DNA of 64,000 bases from Leptodontidium sp. MPI-SDFR-AT-0119 (Eukaryota > Ascomycota > Leotiomycetes > Helotiales > Leptodontidiaceae): the NCBI GenBank assembly GCA_020726505.1, contig JAHLEZ010000021.1, positions 682,001 to 746,000 on the forward strand. The letters run 5' to 3'. Position numbers and translations under genes: made by a program. The notes under the pieces were generated by a model. It searched no databases. It saw only the letters and a list, made by a program, of their open reading frames with translations, and was not told where the DNA came from. The first letter of the stretch is position 1; each line of letters begins with the position of its first letter. Positions 57,506 through 64,000 of this stretch are shown in pieces.

Positions 57506-58184
57506 CTACTCACTGTCTCCTCCAAGACCTTCCAAAGCACCTTTTATCACCACGGACTCCTCCTGAGACCCATCCAGCCTCGTAAGTGGCACTTTCACCT
57601 CTTTCAACCACTCCTCATGCATCTTCCTAGACCTACCTTCATCAAGGCTAGGATCTTCATACCTCTCCGCCCAAATCAAGAATGCTGTCGACTCCTCATA
57701 CATATCACCACCTTCCTTGATCCTATCCCCGTGCCGCATAGATTCCCTCTGCCTCAGTCTCGTCATCCGTACCTCCTACCAGAAAAGTCAACATAAAGAT
57801 TCATTTCATCGAGTATCCGTATTCGCTAAAGAAAGGGGACAACTGGAAATGACCTACCGTTGGTGTATCAACAAATATTACATGGTCAACATTTTCCATA
57901 AGCTCCCCGCCCCAAGAAATCATCGATCCCGCTAAGACCCATCCTCCATGCTCTTCCTGAGCGCGCGAAAGTAGGGGTTTGATTAAAGAGAGACGATCAG
58001 GTATGGGCCGCTTAGTGGTGAATGGTGGGTCGGTCGGGAGCCAGTAGTAATCGTCAACATCAAATAGAGGAACGGAGAGCGCGGAAGATAGATTAGTGCC
58101 GAGTGTGCTCACACCACTACCAGAGGCGCCGAGTATGTGTATACGTGACGCTTTCTTGTTTGTTTGGAGTGGTGTTGAATTCAT
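57506..58184 (-). CDS. P-loop NTPase, adenylate-kinase-like, with Val in place of Walker A Lys
   Basis: Exons 58184-57858 and 57775-57506 give 198 aa; the intron (57857-57776, 82 nt) is phase 0. Residues 17-27 read ILGASGSGVST: a P-loop in which Val25 stands where Lys is expected. FDVDDYYWLPTDPPFTTKRP follows, then WVLAGSMISWG, HVIFVDTPTEVRMTRLRQRE and FLIWAERYED. This pattern, with DDYYWLPTDPP and LxGSxxxWG, is that of a bacterial-type adenylate/shikimate-kinase-like family in which the Lys-less P-loop is known, so the gene may have come from bacteria (inference). It would bind nucleotide and probably act on a small molecule; the substrate is unknown. It converges on the HET gene, 30 bp from its end. 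Confidence 0.82.
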
Positions 58185-59189
58185 GATGGATTGTTCAATA
58201 TGTTTCCTCGAACAGGAGGCGCACTTGGCGGTCTAATAAGGCCTCAGATAGGTAGGTAGCTTACATAAGTAACACCGGCGTGACTCAAACATCTCCCCAC
58301 TTACGAAACGGCGTGGAATTGCGTCTGCAGATGGACGAAAGTTTGGTTTTTTTTCAGCTGTTATTAATCTTACAAAAAGCAGATGCTGTCACATACGACC
58401 ATAGACTGGTGAGAACTGGGCAGACTCTTCTGTCTGCTGTACAATATCTAATGAATACCTTCTAGGTACTTGGAACCTAGCATATCGAGGCATGTGATCG
58501 TTACCCGCTTTCCAAGACTCTAGGACCGAGACCCGGATCCTATTGCCTAGCTATATAGTATTACTTAAAAGGTATAAATAGAAAACAATTCCCTTTTGTG
58601 TTCTTTTTTTATTTTAAATCTAACCCGTCTTATTATTTTATATTGAATGTATTAGAATATGATATTCCTAGGCATAGAAGGAGGCGTAGTTTCACAGTGT
58701 AACCAAAACAGGGAGCAAGGAGAATTCGTTCGATTGACTGAACTTGCAGAGGCAAGTTTCTCAAGGATGCATGCCTTTAAGAGGTATGCATGATGTGATA
58801 GCGCGGGCAGGTACGACCGTCCCCTGACACGTAGACAGAGTAAGCAGAGGACTTAATTCGATTGATTAGAAGACTCAGTTACTTATACGAGAAGATCAGG
58901 GAAATACTCTAATCTTTACGCACGACTTTGATATAAGTCGTATTATATTCTAAAGTAGTTAATACATTATTACTGCTTTAGGAGCTCACTAATACCCCGG
59001 GTAACTTAAGCCCTATATTAGAACTTTATAACTTAATACTTTTACTCTAGCTAAGGCTTTAGAGCTCTTACTACTTTAAAGTATATAGTACGAGTCTATA
59101 CCGTGATCTCCTAGCGATTGCTCCTACTATAGCTATACTACGCGTATTCTATAGATCTTTAAGTCTACTAATCTAAATATCTCTCCAGA
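58185..59189. repeat. AT-rich, RIP-like decayed repeat tract
   Basis: From about 58550 to 59185 the sequence becomes strongly AT-rich and TpA-rich with no coding frame, in contrast to its flanks. This is what a transposon remnant altered by repeat-induced point mutation looks like. The part at 58700-58860 is less AT-rich and may be a different fragment. No terminal repeats or transposase motif could be recognised. It ends abruptly where the CHAT remnant starts. Confidence 0.6.
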
Positions 59190-59942
59190 ATATGGGCGGA
59201 TACAGAGGTGGAAGACACGGCAGTGAAGGGGAGAGCCCTGGACGGCAAGCAGGCAAACGCATTGCCATTCCTTGCCTACCTATCTGCGTGCGAGACAGCT
59301 TATGACGGCAGCTACATACATGCTCGCAGATGATTCGATGAAAGAATTAACATGGTGACAGGTATGCTAATGGTCGGCTTTCGACACGTCATCGGTACCA
59401 TCTGGCCAGTGTATGACTCTGTCTGCGTCTCGGTAGCAGCTGGCTTTTACAGTTCTCTGCCAAATGACCCTGTCAACGGCAACAATGTGTGCCGCGCAAT
59501 ACACAAGTCGATTCAAGCGATGCGACAAAAAGATTACGAGAGTACTTCAGCTCCCAATATTGCTCTCCGACTGAAAAATAGTAAAGCACGAAGAGAGATC
59601 GTCGGTGAAAACCTTAGCCAGAATCAGGGGCCAGGCGTGACAGCGGACGAAGTTCCCGAACTCAAGACAGACGACCCGTTCGTCGAGGCTGCCAAGTCGA
59701 AAACCAATCTCAAGAATCTCATAGCCGAAAAGAGTGTGAAGGTGAAAATCGTAACAAAGCGTCTTACTTACACGGTTGGGAAGGAACACAAAGACCAAGG
59801 TGGAACTGACGACATTGGTGTCGTCACCGAATTGAACCCTGAGATAGACGGAGTAGTCAGAGTTCTACCTTTTCCATCGGAAGAATGGGTTTACTACATC
59901 AAGCCGGCGCTTTGGGCACCCTATCTACACTGTGGAACCTGA
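59190..59942 (+). pseudogene. Truncated CHAT-domain protein remnant
   Basis: One frame reads LDGKQANALPFLAYLSACET, the CHAT cysteine motif LSACxT, then is broken by TGA at about 59333, and goes on with DERINMVTGMLMVGFRHVIG, TIWPVYDSVCVSVAAGFYSS and VCRAIHKSIQAMR. It finishes with ALWAPYLHCGT, the family's usual last strand. The half carrying the catalytic His is missing; its place is taken by the AT-rich tract. A charged stretch of about 110 residues sits between the last helix and the final strand, where standard CHAT domains have only a few. CHAT proteins are caspase-like (His-Cys) proteases, often attached to TPR or NACHT modules. A shorter protein from ATG 59352 could be predicted but would lack the catalytic Cys. 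Confidence 0.75.
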
Positions 59943-60658
59943 TCCCGTATTAATTTAGGAGAATACTGCCAGCTACAGCGTGAAAAAGTGTTTGTTGATA
60001 TCTGCTTGCGAATGAAGCGTGAGAGACTCGCTTAGTATGTACAGAAAAGGCAGGCTCGATTTGGGACCTCCAGTGCGTTACTGCTGAGTCGGTGGCAATT
60101 AAAGGGATACATATAAATCTGACGTTCAACGACTAACCCCCTGTCGCTTCCTTATTAGTTGCGTAAAATTCCACTTGTTAAGAAGCTCCAGGAGAAACCA
60201 TCTTAATTGCTAGCTGACTGATAGAATCCTCTGCATTCAAGCTGCGACAGCTCGGGAAACCCAGGACGCGCTTTCCGAATGCAGAACACGCAAGTATCGA
60301 CGGATTGCAATCAACTACTCTTGCCTTCGTCACCCGACACGGTAGCTACTTCCTTCTCTCATTAGCTTCCAACTACTGCCCAGGTGCTTTAAAAGCAGCT
60401 TCTTTCTCAGTTATTCTTCTTCCTTCTTTCATCCACAAACATCATCAACCTTCAACCATCAATACCAAGCCATCAACATCTAACCTCCAACCTCCATCTT
60501 CTTTTCTATCCCATCACCAACATTTGGTCCTCTTTACACATCTTCCCATCCTCCAGGCTCCAGCCCTTTCCATTCCTTCGCGGTGTCACATCGGAGTCCA
60601 GGCTGTCTCTATTGCTGTGGTGGATCGGGCCTGCTTATCTAGCTTCAAGGTAGGTTCG

Positions 60659-60864
60659 CGTCATTTCCTCTAGCTGGGTGGACAGGGTGACAGCGTGGCG
60701 GCTCATCGACGGATGTGGTTATGGGTTCGACTCCCTGAGGCCTGAGTTCCTTGGGGGGGGGGGGGGGGGGACGGCGCCAAGAAATGAACCTCTGTACCCC
60801 ATTGCAGTTGTCACACTTCGAACCTACTCAGTGGCCGCGCTGACGCCTTTTTTTTCTTTTTTTT
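60659..60864 (+). other. Possible tRNA-derived (SINE-like) Pol III unit
   Basis: GGTTCGACTCC at 60724-60734 fits the tRNA B-box consensus exactly. A weak A-box-like GTGACAGCGTGG lies about 35 bp upstream. T runs at 60848-60855 and 60857-60864 could end Pol III transcription. No tRNA cloverleaf can be folded around it by eye. It may be a SINE fragment or chance. Confidence 0.25.
60753..60770. repeat. G18 homopolymer tract
   Basis: Eighteen consecutive G residues, just after the B-box-like motif. This is the third long G/C homopolymer in the window. Confidence 0.95.
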
Positions 60865-61130
60865 AATTCTCTCTAGGCCTTCCTACCCAGTACTACCACT
60901 GTACCAATGGTCGAACATCCACCCCCCATCGGAATCAGACACGTTCATAGGGCTTTTCTTGAGCATGGTGGACCGTACCCCGAGCTGCATCTTTGGAATG
61001 TGTTCATCGACTCTCGATACCAGGGTGCTCCGCCTGCCACCTGGAGGATATTGGGTGGCGTTGCTAGTACCACTCTACTGGATAGTCTTGAATCAATGAC
61101 AACGTTCTCCTTCACATGCCCGTTCCATCC

Positions 61131-61940
61131 TTAATGATCGTGACCACTATTTACGAGCTCAATCATTACCCCTGCCACCCTTTGCTTTGCGGCGTATCTT
61201 GTACCTTTCCTGGCAGCTCGGTCGGCCCTGGAATTCCCTTCAATGCCTGAGTGTCCGGGAACATACCGTAACTCAACAACGATACCAAGGGCTACCAATT
61301 CGTGCGTCGCCATGATGCTTGGTCCGACCAGTCTCTCCCCGTCTGGAAGCCTCTTAATCCCATTCAAAGAATGTTGGAATCCTTGGAAGTAATGCAGAGC
61401 GTTTTGAGAATCCGAATAGATACAAACATCGCTCGGCCGCTGTTCGATCTCCATATCCCGAGCTTCCTTCCATGCAATCTCGAGAGCTTTTGAAATTGCG
61501 TAGACTTCAAGCACATTAGCATTCGCGGATCCGCGAACGCGATATGAGAGTTCGGTCCATGATGACTTGGTGGCGGAGTAAACCACCCCTATCCCACAGC
61601 TTCCATTCTTAAGGCGAGAGCCATCGGCCCAGTAGACCGCTTTTGAATGCTCAGTAAGATTGAGGCCTTCAAGCGCCGCTTCTGTGAGTGCGATTTCTCG
61701 GGGGTGGATGATGATCACGCCCTCGAATAACGTAATCTTCAATCCTTGACGAATTCTGCTCCGCTCAGATTGCGTACGTTCCTGTCCGCCACCGCGGGAT
61801 AATTTTTGCTTTGCTCGAGCTTCTGTTGCGGTGCAAGACTCGCAGCCTTGACAGAGTGGGAGATTGTGTTTCTGGAGGAGGGCTTGTTGTCGTTCATGTT
61901 CCCGCCGGGCTTTGCGGGCGATTCGAGAGGGTCGGACCAT
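61131..61940 (-). CDS. Stand-alone RNase H type-1 domain protein
   Basis: A single exon of 269 aa without introns, with ATG at 61940. The RNase H fold is complete: Asp106 in YWADGSRLKNG, Glu145 in NANVLEVYAIS, Asp177 in IYSDSQNALHYF, His230 in RYVPGHSGIEGN and Asp240 in SRADRAA make the D-E-D-D catalytic set with its accessory His. The N-terminal 60 residues are basic and hold a CQGCESC cluster. The PGHSGIxGNxxAD ending is typical of RNase H domains of non-LTR retroelements and of their domesticated, stand-alone relatives in fungi. No reverse transcriptase sequence is adjacent, and the frame is intact, so it is either a functional cellular gene of retroelement origin or a young fragment. It should cleave RNA in RNA-DNA hybrids. 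Confidence 0.82.
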   Translation of the reverse strand: MVRPSRIARKARREHERQQALLQKHNLPLCQGCESCTATEARAKQKLSRGGGQERTQSERSRIRQGLKITLFEGVIIIHPREIALTEAALEGLNLTEHSKAVYWADGSRLKNGSCGIGVVYSATKSSWTELSYRVRGSANANVLEVYAISKALEIAWKEARDMEIEQRPSDVCIYSDSQNALHYFQGFQHSLNGIKRLPDGERLVGPSIMATHELVALGIVVELRYVPGHSGIEGNSRADRAARKGTRYAAKQRVAGVMIELVNSGHDH

Positions 61941-62366
61941 GGCTTGATGTTTTTTATTTAGATGATTGATTTTTTGGAAACTTTCTTTTGGGGAAGGTGA
62001 AAAGAAGGAAGTATGGATGTCCTGTTTTTATGGTTTATGCAGTGCCGGAGATAGATTGGCGGAACTAAAACCGACTACTACTTAGTGCCGACTTACCTTG
62101 GTGCGTCACACAGTGACTTAGGTCCCGGAGTTGAAGATATATGGCGTGTATTGGTAATAACTGTCGTCAAATGGCTTGATGACCTTTAGCAAGGGGATTT
62201 ATGTGCAACTGCAAGAGCTGAAGGTAAAATGGCGTCACAGTGCTTCCCATCAACTCATGTGGGGATTTAAACGCTCGTATTAAGGTTATGCGTGGGAATT
62301 ACCAGTGAGACAGCGAGATTTATTTCCTATCTCAGAAGCCATGAACATTGACAAGCACGATAGGAT
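61941..62366. other. Intergenic, no gene seen
   Basis: About 425 bp between the RNase H start and the stop of the next minus-strand gene. No repeat or coding frame stands out. Confidence 0.5.
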
Positions 62367-64000
62367 TCATATAGTGGCCATACGAGGAGTTTCCTCTCGC
62401 GGGGCTGGACTACGACCGTCTCTGTACTGCCACAGCCTACTCAAATCCTTCACTTTAAACCTCCCTATAGGAACAGATCGTCCACCTCGGCTCCTCTGCT
62501 TCTCTCTTTCCCTGTTCTCAAAGCCAAATTCTGACTCCAGATCGCCGGCAGAATCTACCAGCTGTGGACTATCTCTCTGGGAGTTTTTCTGGATCACCGG
62601 AATAGTTTCCATGACCATAGACGCCTCCGGGCTGTTACCAGGTAGAGGCAGAGGGAATATGGTGTTCATGTAATCTCCATTGAACAAGAACCCCGAGCCT
62701 TCAATCTCAAATATCCGCCCTGCGAAGTTTGGATTCGTGACCTCTGATCTTGTCTCCATGCTGGAAGACGTCTCCGTGGAGGAGGTAGAGCGCAATGGAC
62801 CAATGAGAGTTGCGATATCCTGGCTCAGTGTGTAATGTTCAATGTGTCCTAGCACTCGAGTTTGGGCAATCGGCGGCCTGACACCGGGAGGTGTACTTTG
62901 GTAAGGGTTGTTGAAATGTGTTGAGGCACTCCCAAAGGTATAGATCTCAAGCTTGGAGAAGAGTTCGTGAGGAAGTTCCTGTAAGAGAAGATCCAAAGCA
63001 CGACTGCCTATAATTGCACCCTCGCCGTGTAGGATGAGAAAGATTTTCGCTGTGTGCGGTGAATGAAGTTCTGAACGAAGCGCTTTGTAGCACTCGCGAG
63101 TGCTAGCTGTGACATAACCGAGATGCCTTTGGATTATAGTATGAATAAGGTCAAATAGGACGCCGTAACTAGACGAAATGTTATGAGTCAGTTGTAAGAC
63201 ATGAGGGGAGCTATAATCTTACGTTGAATTGTGAATCCCCGAGATGGGTCGGCCGAAGATTGTGGATAGGCGGTCAATGTTTAATTTCAGCCAATGTTTT
63301 CTATGACAAATTAGTGACATCGAGGCACACGGGCGTATCTTGAACCCACCCTACAAGGGAACCGTTGATAAAAAACCACTTTTCGGAATTGCTGCCGACA
63401 TTTGGATGCCATGATTCTTGGTTTGATGATGTAATCCATGCAGTATTGCCATTGAGCGTTTTCGAGACGAAATTATTTATGAAAAGGAATATCACAATGA
63501 ACAGAACGATGAGCGATGGAGGAAAGAATAACAAGAGAGGTAGCGAAGTCAGAAGAACCAATTGGTTGAAGAAGAGGATAACATGAGCCGCCAAACAAAT
63601 TAGGTTGGCTGCGGTTGGATAGCACTCATGATACGGATCGAGTGGGAGCTTTCGAAGAGGTAGGAAGGTAGTCGGAGATCGCCAGATTGCGACTGCTGAT
63701 ATTTTGATGTCGTTCCAGATCAGTCCAGCAAGAGAAGTTGAGATTTCCGAAGGCAACCCTAGCTCGCCTGTCCATGAGCCGTAAAAATTTACTTTGGGCC
63801 CTTCTGTTCTTGAGTTTTCTAGATTTAGCGACGGCGGATTCTGGATGTTGGTGATGAAACGGTCGATTATCTTCGATTGTTCAAGCATCTGGAGCGACAC
63901 GGACTCCAAATGGGATCCCACATGATTTGCCAGATCAGAGAAATCTCGGCGATTGCAGAATGGGCACTCTCTGAGGTCCACATGAGAACTTCGCTGCTCT
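62367..64000 (-). CDS. Finger, membrane-helix and alpha/beta-hydrolase-like protein, 5' end cut by window
   Basis: The frame is open to the window edge. Exons (64000)-63350, 63300-63223 and 63168-62367 give about 510 residues. It begins with a C2H2-like finger, CPFCNRRDFSDLANHVGSHL, of the kind placed upstream of effector or NACHT/TPR parts in many fungal accessory proteins. Two hydrophobic helices follow (LICLAAHVILFFNQLVLLTS and a Leu/Phe-rich one). Then comes a conserved fungal domain: WFFINGSLVGKHWLKLNIDR, GRPISGIHNSTYGVLFDLI, KIFLILHGEGAIIGSRALDLL, KLEIYTFGSASTHFNNPYQ and VLGHIEHYTLSQDI, like an alpha/beta hydrolase. Related proteins have a Ser where this one has HGEG, so the nucleophile seems lost. 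The tail is Arg/Ser-rich. Function unknown; membrane-bound. Upstream domains lie beyond position 64000. Confidence 0.7.

Larger units (their letters stand above)
59943..61130. other. Intergenic with G18 tract and possible Pol III-type signal
   Basis: 1.2 kb without a supported protein gene. It has a C/T-rich leader-like stretch (60300-60560), a B-box-like motif and T runs (listed separately) and a G18 tract. A 75-codon plus frame at 60907-61134 overlaps the 3' end of the RNase H gene by a few bases and has no motif. Confidence 0.5.

Noticed and set aside
60907..61134. 75-codon plus-strand frame next to the RNase H gene
   Set aside because: No motif, no splice partners, and its end overlaps the RNase H stop; chance is more likely.

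Overview
The window is nuclear DNA of a filamentous ascomycete (Pezizomycotina). Nearly every gene is broken by short introns (about 45-60 nt, GT...AG, with CTAAC/CTGAC-like branch points). The content is typical of such fungi: Zn2Cys6 regulators, a HET-domain gene, a 2EXR family, SAT4-type and DUF6594 membrane proteins, a CHAT remnant, and AT-rich repeats with RIP-like decay. The abundance of 2EXR, HET and GACWNCW-type zinc-cluster genes suggests Leotiomycetes/Helotiales, but this is an inference. I rebuilt exon-intron structures by eye from splice sites, reading-frame phase and conserved motifs; coordinates span from start codon to stop codon, introns included.

Left block (1-16.3 kb): two 2EXR genes face inward, each with a decayed copy downstream (+ strand 175-1742 and pseudogene 1835-2943; - strand 14756-16329 and pseudogene 12617-14158). 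Between them lie a ten-exon regulator-like protein with two zinc-cluster motifs (3505-7230), an unrecognised gene (8105-9335) and an ammonium transporter (9918-11812).

Middle block (17-38.7 kb): a secreted FAD-linked oxidase, an NmrA/isoflavone-reductase-like enzyme, a C2H2 plus Zn2Cys6 transcription factor, a SAT4 membrane protein, an SDR with a 6-nt micro-exon, a Dal5-type MFS transporter, a Gal4-type regulator, and a 6-phosphogluconate dehydrogenase-like gene with two +1 shifts in G runs. A 734-bp terminal-inverted-repeat element sits in the divergent promoter of the last two. The SDR, MFS, regulator and dehydrogenase could form a small catabolic neighbourhood (inference).

Housekeeping block (39.9-53.9 kb): a DUF6594 protein, a small zinc-ribbon-like protein, a four-helix membrane protein with a long Ser/Arg-rich tail, protein phosphatase inhibitor 2, a Lys-rich nuclear protein with a C-terminal cupin-like domain, and an SMP/C2 lipid-transfer-like protein.

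Right block (55-64 kb): this looks like an accessory, recognition-type island. It holds a HET-domain gene, a P-loop kinase whose Walker A lysine is Val, an AT-rich RIP-like tract abutting a truncated CHAT pseudogene, a stand-alone RNase H gene, and an edge-truncated gene that joins a C2H2-like finger, membrane helices and a degenerate alpha/beta-hydrolase-like domain.
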